From the NCBI GenBank assembly GCA_002280515.1, contig NCEA01000007.1, forward strand, positions 34,250-98,249: a stretch of DNA of 64,000 nucleotides, given 5' to 3'. The stretch comes from Rhodobacterales bacterium 32-67-9 (GTDB lineage: Bacteria > Pseudomonadota > Alphaproteobacteria > Rhodobacterales > Rhodobacteraceae). The number at the start of each line of letters is the position of its first letter. The stretch's first letter is position 1. This document shows positions 8,355-16,971 of this stretch, piece by piece. Under the pieces are notes generated by a model. That model searched no databases. It saw nothing but the letters and a program-made list of their open reading frames with translations, and was not told where the DNA came from. The position numbers and the translations under genes are program-made.

Positions 8355-9998
8355 ATGAGACCGAGAGCTTGCCTGGCAGTCTTCGCTGCTGTCCTCTCGA
8401 CGCCGGCGCTCGCGCAGGACGCGGCGCTGGTCATCGGCAACGAGAACTACCGCAACGCTTCCGACATCGCGGCGGCCGACGATGCGCTTGATGCGGCTGA
8501 CGCTCTGGAAACCGCGGGTTTCGTGCTGCGCAAGGGTGCCGATCTGACCGCGCCGGCGATGCAGGCGCTGCTTGGCGAGCATTACGGCGATACTGCCCGG
8601 CCGGGCCGCAGCGTGATCCTTCTTGCGGGCCATTTCGTCCATGCCGGTCCCGAGACATGGCTGGTCGCCACGGGGGCCGACCGTCCAACGCTGGCCTCGA
8701 TCGACGCGGCCGGTCTTTCGCTGTCGACGGTCCTCGCCATTGCCGCCGAACGGCCGGGCGGCGCGCTAGTTCTTCTCGGGACCGAAGAGCGGCGGATCGA
8801 CCTCGGCCGGGGTCTTGCCTCAGGGATCGGCCCGGTCGATGTGCCGCAGGGTGTGACCCTCATCGAAGGCGACGCGGCGACGGTCGCAGCGTTCGCGGAC
8901 GACCTTGTCGGAATGCGTGGCCGGACGATGGCAGAGCTTGTAGCCGACGCCGGCGGCCTGCGCGCCCGGGGCTATATCGGCGCCTTCGCGCCGTTCCTGC
9001 CTGTGCCAGACGATGCCGCCGCTCCCGCGCCGGCCGCTCCCGCCGCTGCCGACGGGGAACAGGCCTTCTGGACGGCAACGCAAGCCATTGGCACCCGCGC
9101 CGCCTACGAAGCCTATCTCGACCGCTTCCCCGGTGGCGCCCATGCCGATGCGGCAAAGGCGGCGCTTTCGCGGCTCGACGATCCGGCCGCGCAGGCCGAG
9201 GCGGCCGAGGCCGCGCTGAACCTGACCCGCGACCAGCGCCGCGACGTGCAGCGCAACCTGTCGATCCTCGCCATCGATCCGAAGGGGATCGATGGCGTCT
9301 TCGGCCCCGGCTCGCGCAGGGCCATCGCCACCTGGCAGACCCGGGCCGGATATGACGGAACCGGCTTTCTGACCGCGCGCCAGATCGCTGTACTCGCCGA
9401 CGAGGCCGACACGCGCGCCGCCGAGCTTGAGGCCGAAGCGGCCGCGCGCAAGGCCGAGCAGGACCGGCAGGACCGGCTCTACTGGGACCAGACCGGGGCG
9501 GCTGGCGACGAGGCGGGCCTGCGCGCCTATGTGAAGAAATACCCCGACGGATTGTTCGCCGAACTGGCGCAGGAACGTCTCTCGGTGTTCGAATCCGAAC
9601 GCCGGACCGAGGCCGAGGCCACCGACCGCGTTGCCTGGGACACCGCGCAGAAATACGACACGGTTCAGGTCTACCAGAACTATCTGGAGGCCCATCCCGA
9701 CGGCGCCTTCGTCGAGGAGGCGCGCCGACGGATCGCGGCGATGAGCGAGACGCCCGACCAGGAGGCGGCGCGCAAGCGGGCCGAGGCGCAGGAAGCGGCG
9801 CTGAATCTCAACCCCGTCATGCGCTCTCTCATCGAGCAGCGCCTCGCGGCGCTCGGGCTCAAGCCGGGGGCGGCGGACGGAACCTTCGACGACGATACCC
9901 GCCGCGCGATCCGGCGTTACCAGCAGGCGCGGGGCCTGCCCGTGACCGGCTATCTGAACCAGCAGACCGTGGCGCGGGTACTGGTGGATTCGCTCTGA
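8355..9998 (+). CDS. secreted caspase-fold (pseudo-caspase) protein with two peptidoglycan-binding domains
   Basis: 547 residues. Residues 1-21 are a signal peptide (ALAQ cleavage). Residues ~23-215 have the caspase-like p20 layout: ALVIGNENY near the N-terminus and ILLAGH with His93. The strand that normally ends in the catalytic DACR reads ALVLLGTEERR (137-147), and the mature protein contains no cysteine at all (the only Cys is residue 6), so it cannot be a cysteine protease. Three ~40-residue repeats with a YL..FP.GxxA pattern follow (~237-274, ~375-410, ~427-461). Two PG_binding_1 domains lie at ~285-348 and ~484-545. It starts 29 bases after the PaaK-like gene and ends at a strong terminator. 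Role unknown; cell-wall-associated in the periplasm is likely. Confidence 0.82.
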   Translation: MRPRACLAVFAAVLSTPALAQDAALVIGNENYRNASDIAAADDALDAADALETAGFVLRKGADLTAPAMQALLGEHYGDTARPGRSVILLAGHFVHAGPETWLVATGADRPTLASIDAAGLSLSTVLAIAAERPGGALVLLGTEERRIDLGRGLASGIGPVDVPQGVTLIEGDAATVAAFADDLVGMRGRTMAELVADAGGLRARGYIGAFAPFLPVPDDAAAPAPAAPAAADGEQAFWTATQAIGTRAAYEAYLDRFPGGAHADAAKAALSRLDDPAAQAEAAEAALNLTRDQRRDVQRNLSILAIDPKGIDGVFGPGSRRAIATWQTRAGYDGTGFLTARQIAVLADEADTRAAELEAEAAARKAEQDRQDRLYWDQTGAAGDEAGLRAYVKKYPDGLFAELAQERLSVFESERRTEAEATDRVAWDTAQKYDTVQVYQNYLEAHPDGAFVEEARRRIAAMSETPDQEAARKRAEAQEAALNLNPVMRSLIEQRLAALGLKPGAADGTFDDDTRRAIRRYQQARGLPVTGYLNQQTVARVLVDSL

Positions 9999-10024
9999 TC
10001 GCGGGAACCGGACTTGAAACGACG

Positions 10025-10050
10025 AAGGCCGCCGGTCACCCGGCGGCCTT
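10025..10050. terminator. stem-loop terminator shared by convergent genes
   Basis: Perfect 11-bp inverted repeat AAGGCCGCCGG / CCGGCGGCCTT with a TCAC loop, between the stop of the pseudo-caspase gene (9998) and the stop of rpmJ (10073). The AAGG/CCTT ends give short U runs in either direction, so it can serve both strands. Confidence 0.85.
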
Positions 10051-10072
10051 TCGCATCACAGAGTTCCGCGTT

Positions 10073-10198
10073 TCAGCCCTGACGGGCCTTGAAGCGGCGC
10101 TGGGTCTTGTTGATCACGTAGACCCGGCCCTTGCGGCGCACGACCTGACAGTCGCGATGGCGCAACTTCAGCGAGCGGAGCGAGTTTCTGACCTTCAT
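10073..10198 (-). CDS. rpmJ: 50S ribosomal protein L36
   Basis: 41-residue basic protein reading [17 protein letters not shown] at the N-terminus and ending RRFKARQG. It matches the zinc-free (C-minus, YkgO-like) form of L36: the four zinc ligands of the C-plus form are absent and only one cysteine (residue 17) remains. This is the usual form in alphaproteobacteria. An AGGAGA-type ribosome-binding site precedes the start. It lies just downstream of tRNA-Val and ends at the shared terminator. Confidence 0.95.
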   Translation of the reverse strand: MKVRNSLRSLKLRHRDCQVVRRKGRVYVINKTQRRFKARQG

Positions 10199-10265
10199 CG
10201 GTCTTCTCCTATTCGCGGCGCGCGTCGCGCCATTGAAAACAACATGCCCCCGAATCGGAGGCGGA

Positions 10266-10340
10266 TGGTGGGCGGTACTGGGATCGAACCAGTGGCCACT
10301 ACGATGTCAACGTAGTGCTCTACCGCTGAGCTAACCGCCC
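10266..10340 (-). tRNA. tRNA-Val (anticodon GAC)
   Basis: The minus strand folds as a complete cloverleaf. The acceptor stem is GGGCGGT pairing with ACCGCCC, the D-arm contains AGCTCAGCGGTAGAGC, the anticodon stem CTACG/CGTAG encloses the loop TTGACAT with anticodon GAC, and the T-arm contains GGTTCGATCCC. The discriminator is A and CCA is encoded. Anticodon GAC reads GUC/GUU valine codons. Confidence 0.97.
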
Positions 10341-10406
10341 GTTCCGTCAACGATTCCGCCGATCCCAAACAATTAGGACGCGGGCGGAACCGCGTCGGTT
10401 CGTGGG

Positions 10407-10435
10407 TCTATAAAAGGAGTCGGGAACGCTTGCAA
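10407..10435 (-). promoter_or_regulatory. sigma-70-type promoter for tRNA-Val (and possibly rpmJ)
   Basis: Read on the minus strand: -35 TTGCAA (10430-10435), a 17-base spacer and -10 TATAGA (10407-10412), about 60 bases upstream of the mature tRNA 5' end. Position, spacing and match to consensus are good. Confidence 0.7.
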
Positions 10436-10492
10436 GGGGTTTCAGGCGTGCAAATATTGCCGTTATAGTTCGCTCATCGCGAGGGAGACGGC

Positions 10493-11353
10493 ATGGCGCG
10501 CGCGCCTTACCAGTTGACGATGCCTGAACGGCGCCGGACCGGCGTCGTGTTCGCCTCGCCGCACAGCGGGCGCGACTATCCGGCCGCGTTCCTGCGCGCC
10601 TCGGTTCTGGACGAACGCACGATCCGGTCGTCCGAGGACGCCTTCGTGGACACGCTTCTGGACGGGGTTCCGGCGCTGGGCGCGCCGCTTCTCGCCGCCA
10701 CCGCGCCGCGCGCCTTCCTCGATCTCAACCGGTCCGCGGACGAGCTGGACCCGGCGCTGATCGAAGGGGTTCGCCTCGCCGCGCACAATCCGCGCGTCGC
10801 CTCCGGCCTTGGCGTCATCCCGAGGGTCGTCGCTGGTGGGCGGGCGATCTATCGCGGCAAGATGACCCGCGCCGAGGCCGAGGCGCGCATCGACGCCTTC
10901 TGGCGGCCCTATCACGATTGCCTCGGCGATCTTCTGGCGACGGCACGCGCCGACTTTGGCGAGGCGATCCTTGTCGACATGCACTCGATGCCGCACGAGG
11001 CGATGGATTCGATCGCGTCGGCCGGGGCCCGGCGGCCCGAGATCGTTCTCGGTGACCGCTTCGGCGCGGCCGCGTCGCCGCATGTGATGGACCGGATCGA
11101 GGCGGCGTTCGAGCGGGCAGGGTTCCGGACGCTGCGCAACGCGCCCTTCGCCGGCGCCTATATCACGCAGACCTACGGCCGCCCGTCGCGCGGCTTCCAC
11201 GCGGTGCAGATCGAGATCGACCGCGCGCTTTACATGAACGAGCGGGAAGTCAGGCCGAACGGCAATTTCATGAGCTTCCGCCGGGCGCTTCAGTCCATTC
11301 TGGCCGAGATCGTCGAGATCGGCCGCGGGGAAACATCGCTCGCCGCCGAGTGA
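10493..11353 (+). CDS. N-formylglutamate amidohydrolase family protein
   Basis: 286 residues. Family landmarks are SPHSGRDYP (residues 22-30), an RSSEDAFVD segment (~45-53), a FLDLNRSADELD motif (~75-86) and DMHSMP (~162-167), consistent with zinc-dependent hydrolysis of N-formyl-L-glutamate in histidine breakdown or of related N-acyl amino acids. There are no other hut genes beside it, so the exact substrate is open. It begins at ATG 10493 after a GAGGGAGA-type site and converges with dinB after 33 bases. Confidence 0.87.
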   Translation: MARAPYQLTMPERRRTGVVFASPHSGRDYPAAFLRASVLDERTIRSSEDAFVDTLLDGVPALGAPLLAATAPRAFLDLNRSADELDPALIEGVRLAAHNPRVASGLGVIPRVVAGGRAIYRGKMTRAEAEARIDAFWRPYHDCLGDLLATARADFGEAILVDMHSMPHEAMDSIASAGARRPEIVLGDRFGAAASPHVMDRIEAAFERAGFRTLRNAPFAGAYITQTYGRPSRGFHAVQIEIDRALYMNEREVRPNGNFMSFRRALQSILAEIVEIGRGETSLAAE

Positions 11354-11386
11354 GGCGCGATCTCCCCGGCACGCACTCGCCGCTTG

Positions 11387-12640
11387 CTACCGCAAGGACC
11401 GTCCCTTCACGATCGCATTCGGCCCGAACCGTGCCCGGATCGCGTCGGTCGCGCGTTCGGCGCCGGCGCGTTTCGCCGCGAAGGGATCGAGAAGGTCTGG
11501 CGTCAGGTCGGCGGCGCCGGCCGGGACGATGTCGGAGAGCCCGACCCCGATCAGCCGGTAGGGGCCCCGGTCCCCGACATGGGCCAGCAGATCGGCCGCC
11601 TCGCGGTAGAGCCGGTCGGCGATCTGCGTGGGTTCCCGCAGCGCGTGGCGCCGGGTGATGATGGTGAAATCGGCCCGCTTCAGCTTCAGCGTCACGGTGC
11701 GCCCGGCAAGGTCCTTGGCCTTGGTCCGGTCGGCGACCTTTTCGGCCAGCCGCCAGACATGGCCGTCGAGCAGGTCGCGGTCCGAGATATCGTCGTCAAA
11801 GGTCGTCTCGGCCGAGATCGACTTCATCGGCTCGTGCGGGTTCACCCGACGGAAGTCCTCGCCCCGTGCAAGGTGCCAGAGCCGGTCGCCGATCTGGCCG
11901 AAGCGGTGGATCAGGTCCTTGCGGTCCCAGCGGGCGAGGTCGTCGAACGTGCGGATGCCGGCCGCCTCCAGGGTTGCTTGCGTGGCCGCGCCGACGCCCC
12001 AGATCATCCGCACCGGCTTGCCCTTCAGGAAGGCGGCGGTATCGCCCTTGCCGATCACCGAGAACCCGCGCGGCTTGTCGAGGTCGGAGGCGACCTTGGC
12101 GAGGAACTTGTTGTGCGAGAGCCCGACGGAGCCGCTGAGGCCGAGCTCGTCCTCCATCCGCTTAAGGAGCCGGCAGAGAAGGGCGACGGGCGGCGCCTTG
12201 TGAAGCCTCTCGGTGCCGGTGAGGTCAAGAAAGGCCTCGTCGAGCGACAAGGGCTCGACGACCGGGGTCAGCTCGTCCATCAACGCGCGTATCTCCTTCG
12301 AGACTGCGGCGTAATGCGCTCCGCGCGGTTTGATGACCACGGCCTCCGGGCAGAGTTTCAGCGCCTGGAACATCGGCATGGCGGAACGTACGCCCTTGAT
12401 ACGGGCGAGGTAGCAGCAGGTCGAGACGACGCCGCGATGGGCGCCGCCGACGATAACCGGCTTGTCTCGGATCGCGGGATCGTCACGCTTCTCGACGCTC
12501 GCGTAGAAGGCGTCGCAGTCCATATGGGCGATGGAGAGGGTGAAGAGCTCGGGGTGCGCAAGGACGCGGGGGCTGCGGCAGGCCGGGCAGCGGGTGCCGG
12601 TCTCGAAGGGATGAAGGCAATCGCGGCAGAGGGCGGGCAT
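11387..12640 (-). CDS. dinB: DNA polymerase IV (Y-family) with N-terminal zinc-ribbon-like extension
   Basis: Translesion polymerase of about 417 residues. The Y-family catalytic motifs are visible: the palm entry HMDCDAFYASVEKR (~39-52) with its metal-binding aspartate, and SLDEAFLD with the acidic pair. Helix-hairpin-helix and little-finger regions follow. The start chosen is ATG 12640, which includes a 35-residue extension with CxxC pairs at residues 5/8 and 18/21, a probable zinc ribbon seen in Rhodobacterales relatives. The frame remains open upstream to 13018, but that part is low-complexity shadow sequence. A 16-bp palindrome at 12705-12720 lies upstream. Confidence 0.92.
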   Translation of the reverse strand: MPALCRDCLHPFETGTRCPACRSPRVLAHPELFTLSIAHMDCDAFYASVEKRDDPAIRDKPVIVGGAHRGVVSTCCYLARIKGVRSAMPMFQALKLCPEAVVIKPRGAHYAAVSKEIRALMDELTPVVEPLSLDEAFLDLTGTERLHKAPPVALLCRLLKRMEDELGLSGSVGLSHNKFLAKVASDLDKPRGFSVIGKGDTAAFLKGKPVRMIWGVGAATQATLEAAGIRTFDDLARWDRKDLIHRFGQIGDRLWHLARGEDFRRVNPHEPMKSISAETTFDDDISDRDLLDGHVWRLAEKVADRTKAKDLAGRTVTLKLKRADFTIITRRHALREPTQIADRLYREAADLLAHVGDRGPYRLIGVGLSDIVPAGAADLTPDLLDPFAAKRAGAERATDAIRARFGPNAIVKGRSLR

Positions 12641-12704
12641 GATGGGCAAGGATAACCGAGTCCCTTCGGGCGTGAAACCGGGCAGGCGCGCCGCGTGACA
12701 GAAA

Positions 12705-12720
12705 GTTCCGGCGCCGGAAC
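12705..12720. promoter_or_regulatory. 16-bp perfect palindrome upstream of dinB, candidate operator
   Basis: GTTCCGGCGCCGGAAC reads identically on both strands and lies 65 bases upstream of the dinB start. Its GTTC ends resemble half-sites of alphaproteobacterial LexA boxes, but those are direct repeats (GTTC-N7-GTTC), so this is only a candidate regulatory site. Confidence 0.35.
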
Positions 12721-12918
12721 GGGCAGGGGCGTCGAGGTGTCGGGATGGGGGCATGGGCCTGCCTGCACGGGGCTGGTCGCCGGCAAGGGCGGAAATCGAC
12801 CGGGCGCGCGCCGGACGGTGCCGGAACACGACGCTTTCCAAAGCCGGGTATTTCCTGTAATGGCCCCGCATCTGTGACGTGAGCCCATGCCCCCGGGCGC
12901 ATGCGAAGGATTGGGGGC

Positions 12919-12977
12919 GGCGGCAATGGGGCCGCCATGCAAAAGGGGAGACACGGGATACGCCCGTGCGTGCTCCC
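12919..12977 (+). promoter_or_regulatory. pnp 5' leader hairpins, candidate autoregulatory structure
   Basis: The first hairpin is GGCGGC/GCCGCC (12919-12936, 6-base loop). The second is a long hairpin with an outer stem GGGAG/CTCCC and an inner stem CACGGG/CCCGTG (12946-12977). The AAGAGGA ribosome-binding site starts right after it, and the start codon lies 15 bases beyond. In enterobacteria the pnp leader stem-loop is cut by RNase III and then degraded by PNPase as feedback control; a similar role is inferred. Confidence 0.5.
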
Positions 12978-12992
12978 AAGAGGAAACGATAT

Positions 12993-15140
12993 ATGTTCAA
13001 CGTGACAAAGAAATCCATCCAGTGGGGCCAGGAAGAGCTCTCGCTGGAAACGGGAAAGATCGCCCGTCAGGCCGACGGCTCGGTCATCGCCACACTGGGC
13101 GAGACCAGCGTCATGGCCAACGTGACCTACGCCCGCGAGCAGAAGCCGGGGCAGGACTTCTTCCCGCTGACCGTGCATTACCAGGAAAAGACCTATGCCG
13201 CCGGCAAGATCCCGGGCGGCTTTTTCAAGCGCGAAGGCCGGCCGTCAGAGAAAGAGACGCTGACCTCGCGACTGATCGACCGTCCGATCCGCCCGCTCTT
13301 CGTGCCGGGCTTCAAGAATGAAGTCCTCGTCATCGTCACTGTGCTGAGCCACGACCTCGTCAACGATCCCGACATCGTCGGGATGATCGCGGCCTCCGCC
13401 GCGCTGACGATCTCGGGCGTGCCCTTCATGGGACCGATCGGCGCTTGCCGCGTCGGCTTCTCCAACGGCGAATACGTGCTGAACCCCGAAGTCAGCGACA
13501 TGGACCAGCTCCGGATGAACCCCGACCAGCGCCTCGACCTCGTCATCGCGGGAACCAAGGACGCCGTGATGATGGTCGAATCGGAAGCCTACGAGCTTTC
13601 CGAGGCCGAGATGCTTGGCGCGGTGAAGTTCGGCCATGACTCCATGCAGCCGGTGATCGACCTGATCATCGACTTCGCCGAATCCTGCGCCAAGGAACCG
13701 TTCGACTTCCAGCCGGCCGATTATTCGGCGCTCTATGCCAAGGTCAAGAAGGCCGGCGAAAAGCAGATGCGGGCCGCTTTCGCGATCAAGGACAAGCAGG
13801 AGCGGGTGAACGCCATCGCAGCCGCGCGCGACGCCGTGAAGGCATCGCTCACGGAAGAAGAGCTGGCCGACGCCAACCTCGGCTCCGCGTTCAAGAAACT
13901 GGAATCGTCGATCCTGCGCGGTGACATCATCTCGGGCGGTGCCCGGATCGACGGCCGCGACACCAGGACGGTGCGCCCGATCGTCTCCGAAGTCGGCCTG
14001 CTGCCCCGGACCCACGGCTCCGCGCTCTTCACCCGCGGCGAAACCCAAGGCCTGGTGATCACCACGCTCGGCACCGGCGATGACGAACAGATCATCGACG
14101 CGCTGCATGGCAACTACCGCTCGAACTTCCTCCTGCACTACAACTTCCCGCCCTACTCGGTCGGCGAAGTCGGGCGCTTCGGTCCTCCGGGCCGGCGCGA
14201 GATCGGCCACGGCAAGCTTGCCTGGCGGGCGTTGCAGGCGGTTCTGCCGGCACCGACCGATTTCCCCTACACGATCCGCGTCGTGTCGGAGATCACCGAA
14301 TCGAACGGTTCCTCCTCGATGGCGTCGGTCTGCGGCGGTTCCCTGTCGATGATGGATGCGGGCGTTCCGCTGAAAGCACCGGTGGCCGGCGTCGCCATGG
14401 GCCTGATCCTTGAGGACGATGGCAAATACGCGGTCCTGACCGACATCCTCGGCGACGAGGATCACCTCGGCGACATGGACTTCAAGGTCGCGGGCACCGA
14501 GAACGGCATCACCTCGCTCCAGATGGACATCAAGGTCGCAGGCATCACGCCCACGATCATGGAGCAGGCGCTGGCACAGGCCAAGGACGGCCGGATGCAC
14601 ATCCTCGGCGAAATGGCGAAAGCTCTCGCTGCGGGCCGGTCGGAATTCTCGGCCCACGCGCCCAGGATCGAGACGATGACGATCCCGACCGACAAGATCC
14701 GCGAAGTGATCGGCTCGGGCGGCAAGGTCATCCGCGAGATCGTCGAGGTTTCGGGCGCCAAGGTCGACATCAACGACGACGGCGTGATCAAGATCGCCTC
14801 GGCCAATGCCGATGCCATCAAGAAGGCCTACGACATGATCTACTCGATCGTGGCAGAGCCGGAAGAGGGCAAGGTCTATACCGGCAAGGTCGTGAAGCTC
14901 GTCGATTTCGGCGCCTTCGTGAACTTCTTCGGCAAGCGCGACGGACTGGTGCACGTGTCCCAGATCGCCAACAAGCGCCTTCAGCATCCGAACGAGGTGC
15001 TGAAGGAAGGCCAGGAAGTGAAGGTCAAGCTTCTCGGCTTCGACGACCGTGGCAAGGTCCGCCTTGGCATGAAGATGGTCGATCAGGAAACCGGCGAGGA
15101 GATTTCGCCGGAGAAGCAGGAAAAGGCCGACGCCGAATAA
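12993..15140 (+). CDS. pnp: polyribonucleotide nucleotidyltransferase (PNPase)
   Basis: 715-residue 3'-5' phosphorolytic exoribonuclease, full length for the family. Order of domains: RNase PH-like 1 (~10-140), alpha-helical linker, RNase PH-like 2 (~310-530), KH domain with [11 protein letters not shown] (~567-577) and S1 domain with the [20 protein letters not shown] segment (~639-658). The trimer acts in RNA decay and sRNA stability. The start at ATG 12993 follows AAGAGGA. A longer in-frame start at 12879 would add low-complexity residues and disrupt the leader hairpins. A terminator follows. Confidence 0.97.
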   Translation: MFNVTKKSIQWGQEELSLETGKIARQADGSVIATLGETSVMANVTYAREQKPGQDFFPLTVHYQEKTYAAGKIPGGFFKREGRPSEKETLTSRLIDRPIRPLFVPGFKNEVLVIVTVLSHDLVNDPDIVGMIAASAALTISGVPFMGPIGACRVGFSNGEYVLNPEVSDMDQLRMNPDQRLDLVIAGTKDAVMMVESEAYELSEAEMLGAVKFGHDSMQPVIDLIIDFAESCAKEPFDFQPADYSALYAKVKKAGEKQMRAAFAIKDKQERVNAIAAARDAVKASLTEEELADANLGSAFKKLESSILRGDIISGGARIDGRDTRTVRPIVSEVGLLPRTHGSALFTRGETQGLVITTLGTGDDEQIIDALHGNYRSNFLLHYNFPPYSVGEVGRFGPPGRREIGHGKLAWRALQAVLPAPTDFPYTIRVVSEITESNGSSSMASVCGGSLSMMDAGVPLKAPVAGVAMGLILEDDGKYAVLTDILGDEDHLGDMDFKVAGTENGITSLQMDIKVAGITPTIMEQALAQAKDGRMHILGEMAKALAAGRSEFSAHAPRIETMTIPTDKIREVIGSGGKVIREIVEVSGAKVDINDDGVIKIASANADAIKKAYDMIYSIVAEPEEGKVYTGKVVKLVDFGAFVNFFGKRDGLVHVSQIANKRLQHPNEVLKEGQEVKVKLLGFDDRGKVRLGMKMVDQETGEEISPEKQEKADAE

Positions 15141-15167
15141 GGCGACGCCACCCTGTTGTGAAGTTGG

Positions 15168-15195
15168 GAAGCCCGGGCCATGTCCGGGCTTCTTT
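15168..15195 (+). terminator. Rho-independent terminator after pnp
   Basis: Stem GAAGCCCGG / CCGGGCTTC (15168-15176 and 15184-15192) with a 7-base loop, followed by TTT. It starts 28 bases after the pnp stop. Confidence 0.85.
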
Positions 15196-15277
15196 CATTG
15201 TGAACCGACCCCGCTGCGATTGACATGGCAAGGGGCGGCTGCGACACCTGCTTCGACCTCGAAGATGGACAAAGCGC

Positions 15278-16198
15278 ATGGCCGCCGGTGCCGAAGACAC
15301 GCCCCTGACGGATTTCCTCGCGCCGGCCTCGGCGCGGTTCCGGCCATTGGACGAGGCCACACCGGGCGTTCGGATCCTTGCGCATCTGCGGCGCCCCGGT
15401 TCGAGAGATCTGGTCTGCCAGACCGATATGCGGTCCGAGATTGCGCTGCTGGAAGCGCAAGGCGGCCAGCCGCCGCTTTTCGTTTCCTACTACACGCCCG
15501 ACACGCCCTACGAGGCGCTCGCGAATGATCTGCGCGCCTCGCTCGACCGGTTTGGCCTGCCGCACCGAATCGAGCCGATTGCCTCGCGCGGGTCATGGGT
15601 CGCCAATACCGGGATCAAGGCGCGCTTCGTCGAGCGGGTATGGGCCGAAAGCGACGGCCCGATCTGCTGGATCGACGCCGATGCGGCGGTGCTGCGCCCG
15701 CCGGGTTTCGTCGCGGGCAATCCCTTCGACATCGCCTTCGTGCGACGCCGGGGGTGGGAGGATCTTTCGGGATTTCTCTACCTCGGCAAGACCGAAGCGG
15801 CAGGAAAAATCGTCGCCGAATGGTCGCGGCTCTGCGGGCTTTATCCGCAGGCCTGGGACCAGACCATGCTCAGCCTCGCCTGGTACACGGTCGCGAAAGA
15901 CCACCCCGTGTCGAGCTTCTGGCTCAACCCCGAGGTGTTCCGCTTTCCCCGGCCTGCGATCCGGGACCTGCGCGACCGACTGTTCTACTACCCGTTCCGC
16001 CGCAAGATCCGGCCGTTCATCGACCAGAAGCAGGCGTCCCGTGCGCTCAAGGCCTTCGTCAACGCCGCGTCCGCCCCGCGCGAGGAACGCGGCAGCGACG
16101 ACCTGACCGAGGCATTCCGCCGCGCGCTCTCAGACTACGATTTCAGCTTCGATGCGCGGTTTGAGACGATTTTCACCGGCGGCTCCGGCCGCCCCTGA
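15278..16198 (+). CDS. glycosyltransferase-like protein (nucleotide-diphospho-sugar transferase fold)
   Basis: 306 residues. The centre holds ICWIDADAAVLRPP (~128-141), a strand plus DxD arrangement typical of the metal/nucleotide-sugar site of GT-A enzymes. It is followed by DQTMLS (~196-201) and an SFWLNPEVFRFP segment, the pattern seen in putative nucleotide-diphospho-sugar transferases that check a displayed acceptor. It is cytoplasmic, with no signal peptide or membrane span. Neighbouring GT25 and methyltransferase genes suggest surface glycan assembly. Donor and acceptor are unknown. Confidence 0.6.
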   Translation: MAAGAEDTPLTDFLAPASARFRPLDEATPGVRILAHLRRPGSRDLVCQTDMRSEIALLEAQGGQPPLFVSYYTPDTPYEALANDLRASLDRFGLPHRIEPIASRGSWVANTGIKARFVERVWAESDGPICWIDADAAVLRPPGFVAGNPFDIAFVRRRGWEDLSGFLYLGKTEAAGKIVAEWSRLCGLYPQAWDQTMLSLAWYTVAKDHPVSSFWLNPEVFRFPRPAIRDLRDRLFYYPFRRKIRPFIDQKQASRALKAFVNAASAPREERGSDDLTEAFRRALSDYDFSFDARFETIFTGGSGRP

Positions 16199-16221
16199 CC
16201 GAAACCGCGCGGGAGAATCCG

Positions 16222-16971
16222 ATGGTGCGGCGCAAGAAGACCCGTCTAGAGCGTTTCTTTTCGCTGAACCAGCACCGCAAGCGCTGGGGCGGCGGGCGTC
16301 ATGTTGCGGGTGACGGCGATCTCGCCGCGATGCGCGATCGGATCGTCGAGGCGGGCGAGGCGGTGCAGACGCGCGGTTCGGAAAAGTCGCTCGACCGGCA
16401 TCTGGAGAATCTGCGCCGCGAATTCTCCGGCCAGCCCGAACTGGTTTTCCACCACGCCAGGCTCATCGTCCTGATCCGGCGCGAGGTGCGGCTTGCCGAC
16501 GGTCTTGCAAGGTTCGGCACGCTCTGGGATGAGGAGGGCGATTTTCTCTGCCGCCACCTCAACCTGCGCTGGCTGATCTCGGCCGCCGACACGCTCGCCG
16601 ACCACGATCCCGACGCCGGCGTGCGCGCCGTGGCGATGATGACCGGGCTTCTCGCCAATACCGTGAAGATCTACGAATCCGAACGCTATATCACCGGCGC
16701 CGCTACGCTTGCCCCCGAGCCGGGGCGGATCGATAAGCTGCAAACCGACCTCGTGCCGCTCTTCGAGGGCATGTCGGTCTTCACCGTCGGCACCGACGAC
16801 ACCTTGCGCAACATGTTCTGGCGGCTGGAGCCGTTCTTCGCGACGCCGCGCGCCGGGCGCATCCTGAAGACGGTCTACGACCGGATGCAGGCCGAGGATA
16901 CCGCCTTTGCCCGGCTGCGCGCGCTCCACCGCCGCGACCGCACCGCCTGGTGGGACGAGACCGAGAGTTAG
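16222..16971 (+). CDS. conserved-looking hypothetical protein
   Basis: 249 residues, soluble and mainly helical, with a very basic N-terminus (MVRRKKTRLERFF). No family is recognised. It contains the stretch DGLARFGTLWDEEGDFLCRHLNLRW split across residues ~93-117, and a C-terminal region rich in Arg/Asp. A GGGAGA site precedes the ATG and it starts 23 bases after the GT-like gene, so the two are probably cotranscribed. Its stop codon overlaps the stop of the convergent GT25 gene (16968-16971). Confidence 0.7.
   Translation: MVRRKKTRLERFFSLNQHRKRWGGGRHVAGDGDLAAMRDRIVEAGEAVQTRGSEKSLDRHLENLRREFSGQPELVFHHARLIVLIRREVRLADGLARFGTLWDEEGDFLCRHLNLRWLISAADTLADHDPDAGVRAVAMMTGLLANTVKIYESERYITGAATLAPEPGRIDKLQTDLVPLFEGMSVFTVGTDDTLRNMFWRLEPFFATPRAGRILKTVYDRMQAEDTAFARLRALHRRDRTAWWDETES

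Larger units (their letters stand above)
12641..12992. other. divergent intergenic region dinB / pnp (352 bases)
   Basis: No gene is supported here. It must hold both promoters. Visible structure: a perfect 16-bp palindrome (12705-12720) on the dinB side and two hairpins (12919-12936 and 12946-12977) immediately before the pnp ribosome-binding site. rpsO, often upstream of pnp, is not in this window. Confidence 0.7.

Noticed and set aside
11384-12655. 423-codon plus-strand ORF opposite dinB
   Set aside because: Antisense of a gene with intact Y-family polymerase motifs; translation is low-complexity.
13245-14987. 580-codon minus-strand ORF opposite pnp
   Set aside because: Low-complexity His/Asp/Arg-rich translation; pnp on the plus strand has all expected domains.
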